DNA from: Burkholderiales bacterium
GTDB taxonomy: Bacteria; Pseudomonadota; Gammaproteobacteria; Burkholderiales; Burkholderiaceae_C
Assembly: GCA_027484405.1 (NCBI GenBank)
Contig: JAIXTA010000112.1
Location: 1-32,659, forward strand
Direction: 5' to 3'
DNA length: 32,659 nt
Shown here: positions 17,098-25,513 of the stretch, one piece after another
Layout: each line of letters starts with the position of its first letter
Numbering within the stretch: position 1 is the first letter of the stretch
Made by a program: the position numbers and the translations under genes
The notes under the pieces: generated by a model
Database searches by the model: none
Told to the model about the DNA's origin: nothing
What the model saw: only the letters and a program-made list of their open reading frames with translations

Positions 17098-17946
17098 TCA
17101 ACCCCGCAGCAGACTGAGCACACCCTGGGGCAGCTGGTTCGCCTGCGACAGCATGGCGTTGCCGGCCTGCTGCAGCACCTGGGCACGCGAGAGGTTTGCG
17201 GTTTCCGCTGCGAAGTCGGCATCCATGATGCGGCTCTTGGCGGCCGTCTGGTTCTCGCGCGCCACCTGCAGGCTGGAGATCACCGACTGGAAGCGGTTCT
17301 GCGTGGCGCCGAACAGGGCACGCTCGCTGTTGATGCGGTTGAGCGCCGCGTCCAGGTTGTCGATGACGGTGGCAATCGATGTGGCGGTCGCAGTGCTGTT
17401 GATCGTCGCGGTGCTGACCGTCACGGCAGAGATGGAACCGTCCGTCACCATGTTGTTCGTGGTCACGGTGATTGAATCGTTTGCCGTCGTGCCGGCACCG
17501 ATCTGGAACGTGGTTGCACCGGCAGATGCACCCAGGATCGAGATGCCATTGAAGGTCGTGCCTGCAAGTACACGGCCCACCTCGGATTGCAGTTCGGCGA
17601 ACTCGCGCTGCAGCGCGTCCTTGTCGCCCGGTGAATTCGTGCCGTTGCGCGCCTGCAGTGCGAGCTCGCGCATGCGCTGCATGGCTTCGGAGGCCTGGCC
17701 CAGTGCGCCTTCGGCGACCTGCGCAAGCGAGATGCCGTCGGCGGCGTTGCGCAGGGCGACGCTCATGCCGCGTGCCTGGGCATTCATGCGTTCCGCAATG
17801 GCTAGGCCTGCCGCATCGTCCTTGGCGCTGTTCACGCGCAAACCGGTGGACAGGCGCTGGATCGAGGTCGCCAGCGACGCCTGCGTCGTGCTGATGTTGC
17901 GCTGTGCATTGAGTGATGCGAGGTTGGTATTGATGACCTGAGACAT
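17098..17946 (-). CDS. fliC: Flagellin (second copy, fliC2)
   Basis: A 282-residue flagellin. The N-terminal D0/D1 region ([20 protein letters not shown] to about residue 140) and the C-terminal D1/D0 region (from about 200, ending [15 protein letters not shown]) are standard. The central domain is reduced to a short Ser/Thr/Ala-rich stretch at about 150-195, so the filament surface should be small. By my count it differs from fliC1 at about 35 of 280 aligned residues (about 87% identity). The ATG has TTGGAG upstream. I found no FliA promoter in front of it; a terminator separates it from fliC1. The Ser/Thr-rich centre offers possible O-glycosylation sites. Confidence 0.97.
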   Translation of the reverse strand: MSQVINTNLASLNAQRNISTTQASLATSIQRLSTGLRVNSAKDDAAGLAIAERMNAQARGMSVALRNAADGISLAQVAEGALGQASEAMQRMRELALQARNGTNSPGDKDALQREFAELQSEVGRVLAGTTFNGISILGASAGATTFQIGAGTTANDSITVTTNNMVTDGSISAVTVSTATINSTATATSIATVIDNLDAALNRINSERALFGATQNRFQSVISSLQVARENQTAAKSRIMDADFAAETANLSRAQVLQQAGNAMLSQANQLPQGVLSLLRG

Positions 17947-17978
17947 GGCTGAAGCTCCAATGAAGTGAATCGTTCAAG

Positions 17979-17998
17979 CCCGGTGAACACGTACCGGG
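17979..17998 (-). promoter_or_regulatory. Leader stem-loop of fliC2, shared with fliC1
   Basis: CCCGGT (17979-17984) and ACCGGG (17993-17998) form a perfect 6-bp stem with an 8-base loop, 33-52 bp before the fliC2 ATG. The plus-strand sequence TACCGGGACC at its far end also occurs in the fliC1 leader at about the same distance. This suggests a conserved 5' untranslated element. Confidence 0.45.
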
Positions 17999-18150
17999 AC
18001 CAGCCCCCTGCCCGACCCGATCATCCGTGCAGCGTCACAGGACGGTCAGGGGTCTGGGTCAGTACGTCCACGCAGCGCGCAGAGACGTACAGCCAAGAGT
18101 TCCAGAGGACTCGATGTCACATTAAGCGAGCGTCAGGCCGCGCGGTCGAG

Positions 18151-18189
18151 CGAAAAACGACGAAAACCCGGCGCTGTTCTGCACCGGGT
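18151..18189 (-). terminator. Rho-independent terminator after fliC1
   Basis: On the minus strand ACCCGGTGC, loop AGAACA, GCGCCGGGT forms a 9-bp stem with one G-T pair, followed by TTTTCGTCGTTTTT. It lies about 80 bp past the fliC1 stop and ahead of fliC2. Confidence 0.85.
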
Positions 18190-18270
18190 ACCGCCGTCAG
18201 GCTGCGAGCAGTTCGGCAACCCTCTGAGCGCGCGCAAGCCGTAGACCTGCGCGCACCGCTTGCACGTCGA

Positions 18271-19113
18271 TCAGCGCAGCAGCGCCAGGACGCCCTGCGG
18301 AAGCTGGTTGGCCTGCGAGAGCATCGCGTTGCCAGCCTGCTGCAGCACCTGGGAGCGCGACAGGTTGGCCGTTTCAGCCGCGAAGTCCGCATCCATGATC
18401 CGACTCTTCGCAGCCGCCTGGCTTTCGCGAGCCACTTGCAGGTTGTTGATCACCGACTGGAAGCGGTTCTGCGATGCACCGAACAGAGCGCGCTCGCTGT
18501 TCACGCGGTTGATGGCAGCGTCGATGTTGTCGATCACCGTCGCCAGAGAAGCCGCCGTTGCAGTGCTGTTGATCGTGGCGGTGCTGGCAGTCACGGCGGA
18601 GATCGAACCATCGGTCACCATGTTGTTGGTGGTGATCGTGATCGAGTCGTTGGCCGTCGTGCCTGCGCCGACCTGGAACACCGTCGCACCGGCAGACGCA
18701 CCGAGAATGGTCACGCCGTTGAAGGTGGTGCCACCGAGCACGCGACCGATTTCAGATTGCAGTTCGGCGAACTCGCGCTGCAGGGAGTCCTTGTCGCCCG
18801 GCGCGTTGGTGCCGTTGCGTGCTTGCAGTGCCAGCTCGCGCATGCGCTGCAGCGCATCGCCAGCTTGGCCGAGCGCGCCCTCGGCGGTCTGCGCCAGCGA
18901 GATGCCGTCGGCAGCGTTGCGCAGACCGACGCTCATGCCACGCACTTGCGAGTTCATGCGCTCGGCGATGGCCAGACCCGCGGCGTCGTCCTTGGCGCTG
19001 TTGATGCGCAGGCCGGTGGACAGACGCTGAATCGAGGTGGCCAGCGAGCTCTGTGTAGAAGTGACATTGCGCTGCGCATTCAGCGATGCGATGTTCGTGT
19101 TGATGACTTGCAT
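18271..19113 (-). CDS. fliC: Flagellin (first copy, fliC1)
   Basis: A 280-residue flagellin, starting [20 protein letters not shown] and ending [14 protein letters not shown]. Conserved D0/D1 helices flank a very short central domain with the Ser/Thr-rich [20 protein letters not shown] stretch, so only a small surface-exposed part remains for glycosylation. ATG 19113 is preceded by AAGGAGT, a strong ribosome binding site. A strong FliA promoter lies upstream with a leader of roughly 170 bases, and a good terminator follows. It is therefore likely the main filament subunit; fliC2 is its tandem paralogue. Confidence 0.97.
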   Translation of the reverse strand: MQVINTNIASLNAQRNVTSTQSSLATSIQRLSTGLRINSAKDDAAGLAIAERMNSQVRGMSVGLRNAADGISLAQTAEGALGQAGDALQRMRELALQARNGTNAPGDKDSLQREFAELQSEIGRVLGGTTFNGVTILGASAGATVFQVGAGTTANDSITITTNNMVTDGSISAVTASTATINSTATAASLATVIDNIDAAINRVNSERALFGASQNRFQSVINNLQVARESQAAAKSRIMDADFAAETANLSRSQVLQQAGNAMLSQANQLPQGVLALLR

Positions 19114-19144
19114 TTTCGAAACTCCTTAACTGAGACAAACCCAA

Positions 19145-19175
19145 CCCGGTTGCCAATTCAGGCCGGATTACCGGG
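19145..19175 (-). promoter_or_regulatory. Leader inverted repeat of fliC1, shared with fliC2
   Basis: CCCGGT (19145-19150) and ACCGGG (19170-19175) can pair around a 19-base loop, 32-62 bp before the fliC1 ATG. The same arms, followed by ACC, appear at the same place before fliC2 with a shorter loop. Confidence 0.4.
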
Positions 19176-19200
19176 ACCTTGACCCCGACACCGCGGGGAA

Positions 19201-19224
19201 TCTCGGCGCACTGCTTTGCCGAGA
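19201..19224 (-). promoter_or_regulatory. Second hairpin in the fliC1 leader
   Basis: TCTCGGC and GCCGAGA form a perfect 7-bp stem with a 10-base loop. A further imperfect CCCC...GGGG hairpin lies at 19231-19248. Both are inside the predicted untranslated leader between the FliA promoter and ATG 19113. A regulatory or mRNA-stabilising role is an inference. Confidence 0.35.
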
Positions 19225-19291
19225 AGCCTGCCCCGCACACTGTGGGGGGTCGGGCCACGGAGCGGTTGAGAAGTCCGTTCCGTTGGGCAGT

Positions 19292-19318
19292 GTTTCGGCC
19301 CCCTGTCAAGAAACTTGA
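19292..19318 (-). promoter_or_regulatory. Sigma-28 (FliA) promoter for fliC1
   Basis: Read on the minus strand: TCAAGTTT, 11 bp, GCCGAAAC. The -35 matches 7 of 8 and the -10 6 of 8 positions of the FliA consensus, with the exact spacer. The start point would lie near 19282-19286, giving a leader of about 170 bases. Confidence 0.75.
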
Positions 19319-19607
19319 GGTAAAGCGATGCTTGTCATCCTTGCCCGGGCACGCTGTTGTGGCAGGCCCGATGCACTTGCGTGAAGGCGGCAGATGCCGC
19401 TTTGTCCAGACGCGCACGCATTCGGCATGTCGCGCCGGAACTTGAGCGTGCAAAAGCACACGGCGCGTGTCCGAGCATCAACAACAGTCAGATGCCGAAC
19501 TGCGGGGCTTGTGTCGCGTTGTTTGAGCGATTTGCCGCAGCACAGCGGCCTACAGTTTGTGGAGTTCCGTGCCAAACCGGCCGCAAATCCATCGATGGAT
19601 GTCCACC
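19319..19607. other. Gap before the glycosylation genes
   Basis: No gene is recognisable in these 289 bp. Open frames on either strand are short or run into the neighbouring gene in the wrong frame. A plus-strand promoter for the six-gene block must lie here or nearby, but I could not identify a convincing one. Confidence 0.5.
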
Positions 19608-21521
19608 ATGAGCAAGCGATCTGGAATTCGAGCCCTGCGCGCAGACCGATCTTCGACCACCGAGCAAGTCGCCCGCGCGATGGCTGCACAGCAGTGGCAG
19701 CAGGCCGAGAAGCAGCTCCATGCCGCGGCTCGGGCGCAGCCCGACGATGACTGGGTGCTGCTGAATCTTGCACAGGTCACGCGCAAGCAGGGACGCTTGG
19801 GCGAGGCGATCGACTACGCGACCAGAGCTCTGCACGCGCAGCCCGATCTGGCGATCGCGCGCCGAATTCGTGCCGACTGCCTGCGCCAGCAGGCGCGATA
19901 CGCCGAAGCCAGCGAGGACTATGCGCGGATTGCTGATGCCGATTGCCAGGACGCCGATCTGCTCGTCGAGGCCGGCCTGTGCTTCATGTCGGCGCAACGC
20001 TTCCAGGAAAGCATTGCCACCTATCTGCGAGCCATGACGATCGCCCCTGATCTCGCCCGCGCCCACATGGGGCTGGGCGGCGCACTGCGGATGATCGGCA
20101 TGTATCAGGAAGCTGCCGAGAGCTTTCGAACGGCATATCTGTTGGAGCCGCGTCTGATCCAGCATCTCGGCCACACGATCTTCAACCACCAGCTGGCTTG
20201 CTCATGGTCGAGCCTGCGCGCTGATCTGAAGGCACTTGAAGAAGGTCTGCAAGCTGACCAGGCACTGACCGTCGATCCGTTCATTGGCATGGCCGCCGGT
20301 TTGAGTGCGCAGATGCAACTTGTACTGAACAGCCGCGTTGCGCGGCAGATCTGCGATCCGATCAAGCCGCTGCCCGCGTCTGCGATGTGCTGGGATGGCA
20401 AGCGAAGACTGCGCGTGGGCTATGTATCTGCAGACTTCTGCAACCATGCCACCATGCTGCTTTGGATCGAGGCACTGGAGTTGCACGATCGCGCTCGCTT
20501 CGAGGTGTTCCTGTATTCGTACAGCCCGGACGACGGATCAGAACTGCGCCGACGCACAGTGTCCGCTGCCGAGCACTTCGTGGAGGTCGGCGAATTGTCC
20601 GATCAGCAGGCTGCGCAGCGGATCCGCGACGATCGGATCGACATCCTGATCGACCTGAAGGGATATATCAAGGATGCGCGCCCCGGGATCATGGCCTACC
20701 GACCTGCACCCATACAGGCCGCCTTTCTCGCCTATCCGGGGACGATGGGCAGCCCGGTGCACGACTATGTGATTTCCGATGCTGTCGTCTCTCCCGTAGA
20801 GCTTGCACATCACTACTCCGAGAAAATTGCGCAGCTCCCGCATTGCTATCAACCCAACGACCGGAAGCGGCGTATCGGCGCCGCTGTTTCTCGCGCCTCG
20901 CAAGGCCTGCCTGACTGCGCGGTGGTGTTCTGCTGCTTTAACCAGAACTACAAGATCACTGAGGCCGGGTTTGGATTGTGGATCCGGATTCTTCGCGAGG
21001 TACCGGGTAGCGTGCTCTGGCTGCTGGGCTCCAACCCACAAGCCGAGCGCAACTTGCGCACGGCGATTGAGTCTGCCGGCCTCGATCCGGCGAGGATCGT
21101 GTTCGCGCCAAAGACGGGTATTGCCGATCATCTGGCTAGATTGCAGTTGGCGGATCTGTTCCTTGACACCCTGCCGGTCAACGCCCACACGACGGCATCC
21201 GATGCCTTGTGGGCTGGCGTACCCGTTCTGACTCAGCAGGGCGAGGCATTCGCTGCGCGTGTAGCAGCAAGCCTCGTGCGGGCCGTCGGACATCATGAGC
21301 TGGTGTGCCGCACAGCGGATGAGTATGTCCGGGTGGCAGTCGAACTTGCCCGGTCGCCACAACGGTTGGCGGACTTGCGGACCCGCCTGCATCGAGCGCG
21401 AGAGAACAGCCCCTTGTTTGACAGCGCACGCTACGCGCGAGACTTTGAAGCCTTGCTGGTGCGCATGGCGAAACGCGCGGCTCAAGGCTTGCCCGCGGAT
21501 CACCTTCCGGCAGATCGCACC
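19608..21521 (+). CDS. TPR / GT41 (O-GlcNAc transferase, SPINDLY-like) glycosyltransferase
   Basis: A protein of about 638 residues. The N-terminal 190 residues contain about four TPR-like helical pairs (for example GRLGEAIDYATRALHAQPDL and GMYQEAAESFRTAYLLEPRL), a likely protein-substrate binding arm. The C-terminal two thirds match the OGT catalytic region: LRVGYVSADFCNHATM with His280 at the position of the human OGT catalytic His, IQAAFLAYPGTMGSPVHDYV, FCCFNQNYKITE with Lys449, and LFLDTLPVNAHTTASDALWA. It should therefore use a nucleotide sugar and modify Ser/Thr of a protein. The position next to flagellin genes points to flagellin as the acceptor. ATG 19608 has a weak GGATG upstream; ATG 19599 or TTG 19557 are alternatives in the same frame. 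The stop codon TGA is at 21522-21524. Confidence 0.9.
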
Positions 21522-21650
21522 TGAGTACTCGAGGCAGACCGGCAGGCAATCGCCCCGCTTTTTCGAGGATCAGGCGCTCAAGTTCTCCCATACGCTGCCA
21601 CTCAGTCTGAATGAGCCAGCGCTGGCTCGCTTCATGAGAAGGCCCGAGCG

Positions 21651-24530
21651 ATGAGTGAACTCCCCCGCGTCCATCTGACCGTCATCCAGCCAGCTGGATA
21701 TGTCCACTCGCTGGGTTTTGTGGATCAGGCGCGTTTCGTGGGTCATCAGCTTGCGCGCTTTGGCGCCGAGGTCAGCTTCGCCAAGAACCGTCTGCGCCAT
21801 GACGCGGTCAACATCATTTTTGGTGCCCACCTCGGATTCGACCCAGCACTGCGTGAACGCAACGCGTGCATGTTCTTCAATCTGGAGCAACTCGGTCCAG
21901 GCGGCGCACCGGTCAGCGCCGAGTACCTGTCCCTGCTGCGGACATCCGCGGTCATCGACTACGACTCGGGCAACGTCTCGGCCTACTGCTCGACACCAGC
22001 CGATGTCCCACTGGTGCCTTTTCTACATGCACCCTATTTGAGACTGGATGCTCCAGCGCTTGAAGATCGGCCGATTGACCTCCTGTTCTTCGGGAGCATG
22101 AACGAGCGGCGGCGAAAGTTCATCGAAAGGATCGAATCGACCGGCGTATCCGTCAGCACGTTCGACGGGATCGTCTACGGACCTGAACGCGATCAGTACA
22201 TCCGGCAGGCCAAGGCAGTTCTCAACTGCAGCTTCTATGAGACCAGCCGCTTCGAGCAGGTGCGGGCATCACACTGTCTTTCGCTCGGTACGCCGGTCAT
22301 TTCTGAACGACGCTCAGCGCTGAATCCGCCTTCTGTTTTCGATGACGTGGTGTTCTGGCTGGATTCGCTGCAGCCCGAGCAGTTCTTTCAAGGATTCTTT
22401 GGCAGCACCGAGTTCTACGCCGTTGCAAGGCAAAAGCTCGCATCCTTCGAGCGCCTTGACCCCGTGGATGCCTATGCGGATCTGATGGCATTTGCGGCTG
22501 GCTTCTACCGTGGCCACCGCTCGTCGCGCGCACTGCATTCGATCGAGCCCGTCAAGATTCACGTGATCGGTGCGCGAGAGTATCGGCCGGGTTGGTGCAA
22601 CGTATCCCATGACGAATCTCAAGCGCCCGATCTGGTTCTGGATCTTGCGAAGCCGCAATCGCTCCCGATGCACGGCGAATCGCCGTGGGTGGGACCGATC
22701 GAGATCGCCGAAGGCCGTGCGGCACTGATAGATGCAGGCGACGCGCCCGCTTATGTCGAGGACATCGCGCTCTTCATGCGCAACGCTTTGGGCATGCTGG
22801 CCGACGGGGGGCAGCTGCATGTGGACGTACCCGTCGGTGACTCAACCTATTCGGCGCATGATCCCCGGATCAAGCGCCACTTCACTGAGCATTCCTGGCA
22901 CCTCTTCTGCGAGGGTGCTTCGAAGCTCGGCTGGATCGACGCACGGTTTGAGCGAGCCGAGCTGACGTGGGTCGATGCACATGGTCAGCTAACGCCAATG
23001 CAGAGCGCCGCTCGCATGCGCCTTGTGCTGCGCAAGCGATTGACCACTCCGGCCGAATGCACGCTCGCGCGCGTCATGCGGCAAGACTTTGGAAACTTCG
23101 ATGACGCGCTGCCATCAACGACGGATCAGCGCGTCCAGTCAAACTCCTTTGGCACAGACGCAGATCGCATCCGAGCGGAGCCAAACGTCCATCATGTGTT
23201 GACAGCTTCCACGCCGATCGCGGTTGAGCCGGCGCCTCTTGCGATCGAGGCCACGGCTGACATTCAGCGTGCCCAAGCGCTGCACGCGGCCGGTCGCCAC
23301 GCGGACGCGCTTTGGCTGATTGCCGACAGCGTGAACAAGACCTTCATGTCGCCGGGAGTCGCGCATCACAGTCTCTACTACCCCGGTTTCGACCAGATTC
23401 TCGAGCGCATGGCATACGCCATGGCAGCCCAGCACCGTGGCGGAAGAGTACGTGCAACACGCACCAATCACATGGTGATCGCCACGGAGCTTTACGAGCT
23501 GGGCGGGCACTCGAAGATCGTCGAAGAACTGTGCAAGGAGCTAGAGAATCCTGTGCTGGTTCTGACTGATGTGTTCGGCCACATGAACCGGAATCCCGAG
23601 GGCTTCGCATGGATTGAACGCAGGCTCGCGGGCGTGCAGGTGCTTACGCTTTCTCCTGGCGATCTGTGGCAGAAATCCGGAGACCTCCATGAGCTTGTGC
23701 GCCAGCTCCAGCCACGAAGCATGTGGTACTTGTCACATCACCAGGACCCGATTCCCTTCGTGGGCACACTGGGGGCAAGTGGTACGAGTCGCGCGTTTGT
23801 TCACCATTGTGACCACAATCCGAGTCTCGGCGCGAGCCTGAAGAGCGTCCGCCATGTCGACATCACGGACAAGCTGCAGTCGACCTGCACGCAGTTCCAC
23901 GGAGCCGGTACCGACATGCTGCGTCTCTACGTGGCTGACCAGGGCCGACGCCCGACACTGGCAGTCCGCAGCAACGCGTTTTCAACCGTCACTGCAGGGC
24001 GATCAGGTAAGTTTTCGCAGACCGGGCCGGTTGCGTTGTCTCGGATCATCACTACCGCGCTCTGTACGACGTCCGGACTTCACTATCACATCGGCCCGCT
24101 CGGAGCAGACTGGGCGCAGGAAGTTCGCGCTGCGCTGCAGGCAGCGGACGTCGATCCGTCCCGATTCGTCCCTGTCGGGTCAGTGCCATCCCTCTGGGAG
24201 ACGCTCAAGGCGATCGATGCGGCCGTGTACATCGGCTCGGCGCCGGTATCCGGGGGGCGCGGTGGCGTCGAAGCGCAGGGGTGTGGACTGCCGGTCCTGT
24301 TCTATACCGGCTTTGAGCCGGGATCATTGCTCGCAGACTACTCGTCCTATGCGGAGCCCGAGCTTGGCTGGAGTACGTGTGAGGAACTCGCTGAGCGGCT
24401 TGTTGACGTCGGCGTGAGCTATGTACAGCACAGCGATGCCGCAAGAGCTTTCTACGCCGAGCATTTCTCTCGTGGAGGCTTCAGCCGGACCGTCAGGCGA
24501 CTGATTCGCGGAACGTCCAAGGCCGCTTGA
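21651..24530 (+). CDS. Trimodular glycosyltransferase / methyltransferase-like / glycosyltransferase fusion
   Basis: A 959-residue cytoplasmic protein. Residues 1-290 resemble a GT-B-type glycosyltransferase half of the CgeB/spore-protein kind (IDLLFFGSMNERRRKFIERI, then SHCLSLGTPVISERRS). Residues 300-465 resemble a SAM methyltransferase core (IGAREYRPGWCNV, DLVLDLAKPQSL, ALGMLADGGQLHVDVPVGD), but the glycine-rich loop and the usual asymmetric SAM motif are degenerate. A short TPR-like helix pair lies at 537-560 after a low-complexity linker. Residues 600-955 look like a second GT-B glycosyltransferase (ATELYELGGHSKIVEEL, IGSAPVSGGRGGVEAQGCGL). AAGG lies eight bases before ATG 21651. It probably extends or decorates the flagellin glycan. 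The exact sugars are unknown, and the methyltransferase part may be inactive. Confidence 0.8.
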   Translation: MSELPRVHLTVIQPAGYVHSLGFVDQARFVGHQLARFGAEVSFAKNRLRHDAVNIIFGAHLGFDPALRERNACMFFNLEQLGPGGAPVSAEYLSLLRTSAVIDYDSGNVSAYCSTPADVPLVPFLHAPYLRLDAPALEDRPIDLLFFGSMNERRRKFIERIESTGVSVSTFDGIVYGPERDQYIRQAKAVLNCSFYETSRFEQVRASHCLSLGTPVISERRSALNPPSVFDDVVFWLDSLQPEQFFQGFFGSTEFYAVARQKLASFERLDPVDAYADLMAFAAGFYRGHRSSRALHSIEPVKIHVIGAREYRPGWCNVSHDESQAPDLVLDLAKPQSLPMHGESPWVGPIEIAEGRAALIDAGDAPAYVEDIALFMRNALGMLADGGQLHVDVPVGDSTYSAHDPRIKRHFTEHSWHLFCEGASKLGWIDARFERAELTWVDAHGQLTPMQSAARMRLVLRKRLTTPAECTLARVMRQDFGNFDDALPSTTDQRVQSNSFGTDADRIRAEPNVHHVLTASTPIAVEPAPLAIEATADIQRAQALHAAGRHADALWLIADSVNKTFMSPGVAHHSLYYPGFDQILERMAYAMAAQHRGGRVRATRTNHMVIATELYELGGHSKIVEELCKELENPVLVLTDVFGHMNRNPEGFAWIERRLAGVQVLTLSPGDLWQKSGDLHELVRQLQPRSMWYLSHHQDPIPFVGTLGASGTSRAFVHHCDHNPSLGASLKSVRHVDITDKLQSTCTQFHGAGTDMLRLYVADQGRRPTLAVRSNAFSTVTAGRSGKFSQTGPVALSRIITTALCTTSGLHYHIGPLGADWAQEVRAALQAADVDPSRFVPVGSVPSLWETLKAIDAAVYIGSAPVSGGRGGVEAQGCGLPVLFYTGFEPGSLLADYSSYAEPELGWSTCEELAERLVDVGVSYVQHSDAARAFYAEHFSRGGFSRTVRRLIRGTSKAA

Positions 24531-24531
24531 C

Positions 24532-25503
24532 GTGGAATCGAGCTCCATCCTCGTGCGTCCATACGCCGCGTCCGATCAGTCGATCTGGGACGGCTTCGTA
24601 CGCAGTGCGCGCAATGGCTGCTTCTTGTTCGAGCGCAGCTACATGGAGTATCACGCGCATCGATTCAGCGACGCATCGATGATGGTGTTTGAGGATGGGC
24701 GACTGTGCGCCATTCTCCCGGCGCACGGCCAGCAGATTGAAGGCGCGCGAGTCCTGTCGAGTCATGGCGGTCTGACCTTTGGCGGGCTGGTTGTCGGAGC
24801 GTCTTCCGGTGCAGCTGATCAGCTTCGATACATCCTTGCCGTGTGCGAAGCTGCAAAGGCCGCCGGCTTTTCCCGGTTGAACTATCGCGCCATGCCTCAT
24901 TTCTTGCATCGCGAGCCGTCGGAGGACGACGTGTACGCACTGTTTCAGGCGGGCGCTCGACCGATCCGTATCGATCTTGCACACACTCTGGACCTGACAC
25001 GTCGACCTGTGCTCGGTGCAAAGCGCCGCAACTGCGTCGCCAAGGCGAGGAAGGCGGGTGTCGAGGTGCGTCAGAGTACGGATTTCGAGTCCTACTGGGC
25101 CATTGTGGAGTCCGTGCTTGATACCAGGCACACCCGCAAGCCCACGCACAGCCTGGAAGAGATTCAGCTGCTCGCAAGCCGTTTTGATCAGATTCAACTG
25201 GTAGCTGCGTTTGTGCGGAACGGCACCAGCGAAGAAATGCTCGCAGGTGCGGTGACCTATCGGTTTGACCGGGTGCTGCACGTCCAATATCTGGCAAACA
25301 GTGACCGTGGACGAACGGTATGCGCATTGGATGCCGTGATTGCGACCCTCATTGACCAGGCGGCCGAGCACAGCCAATGGTTCAGTCTGGGCGTGTCTAC
25401 CGAGCAGGAGGGCCGGGCTCTCAATGAGGGCTTGTCCTGGCAGAAGGAATCCTTCGGTGCGCGACCTACCACCCTGACGACCTGGTCGCTGACGTTGAGC
25501 TAA
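24532..25503 (+). CDS. FemAB/GNAT-like N-acyltransferase
   Basis: A 323-residue protein of the FemAB-like branch of the GNAT superfamily. Two GNAT halves can be followed. The first has NGCFLFERSYMEYHAHRFSD and SSHGGLTFGGLVV. The second has LGAKRRNCVAKARKAGVEVR and, near the end, LIDQAAEHSQWFSLGVSTEQ. Members attach acyl groups or amino acids to amino sugars or peptidoglycan precursors. In this setting, N-acylation of an amino sugar destined for the flagellin glycan is the simplest guess. The GTG at 24532 begins one base after the previous stop codon, indicating an operon; the first internal ATG (24643) would remove the start of the fold. Confidence 0.75.
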   Translation: MESSSILVRPYAASDQSIWDGFVRSARNGCFLFERSYMEYHAHRFSDASMMVFEDGRLCAILPAHGQQIEGARVLSSHGGLTFGGLVVGASSGAADQLRYILAVCEAAKAAGFSRLNYRAMPHFLHREPSEDDVYALFQAGARPIRIDLAHTLDLTRRPVLGAKRRNCVAKARKAGVEVRQSTDFESYWAIVESVLDTRHTRKPTHSLEEIQLLASRFDQIQLVAAFVRNGTSEEMLAGAVTYRFDRVLHVQYLANSDRGRTVCALDAVIATLIDQAAEHSQWFSLGVSTEQEGRALNEGLSWQKESFGARPTTLTTWSLTLS

Positions 25504-25513
25504 GGAGACAAGC

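Larger units (their letters stand above)
17947..18270. other. Intergenic region between the two flagellin genes
   Basis: This 324-bp gap holds the fliC1 terminator (18151-18189) and the CCCGGT...ACCGGG repeat of the fliC2 leader (17979-17998). I see no gene, and no sequence resembling the TCAAG-N11-CGATAA promoters found elsewhere in the window. Confidence 0.7.

Noticed and set aside
19306-19331. Plus-strand promoter-like TCAAGAAA with a CGAT core for the glycosylation genes
   Set aside because: The spacer would be 10 rather than 11 and the -10 half matches only 4 of 8 positions. The TCAAG is part of the TCAAGAAACTTGA palindrome that belongs to the fliC1 -35.
20538-21503. 321-codon minus-strand frame opposite the GT41 gene
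   Set aside because: Antisense shadow; the plus-strand frame carries unmistakable OGT motifs.
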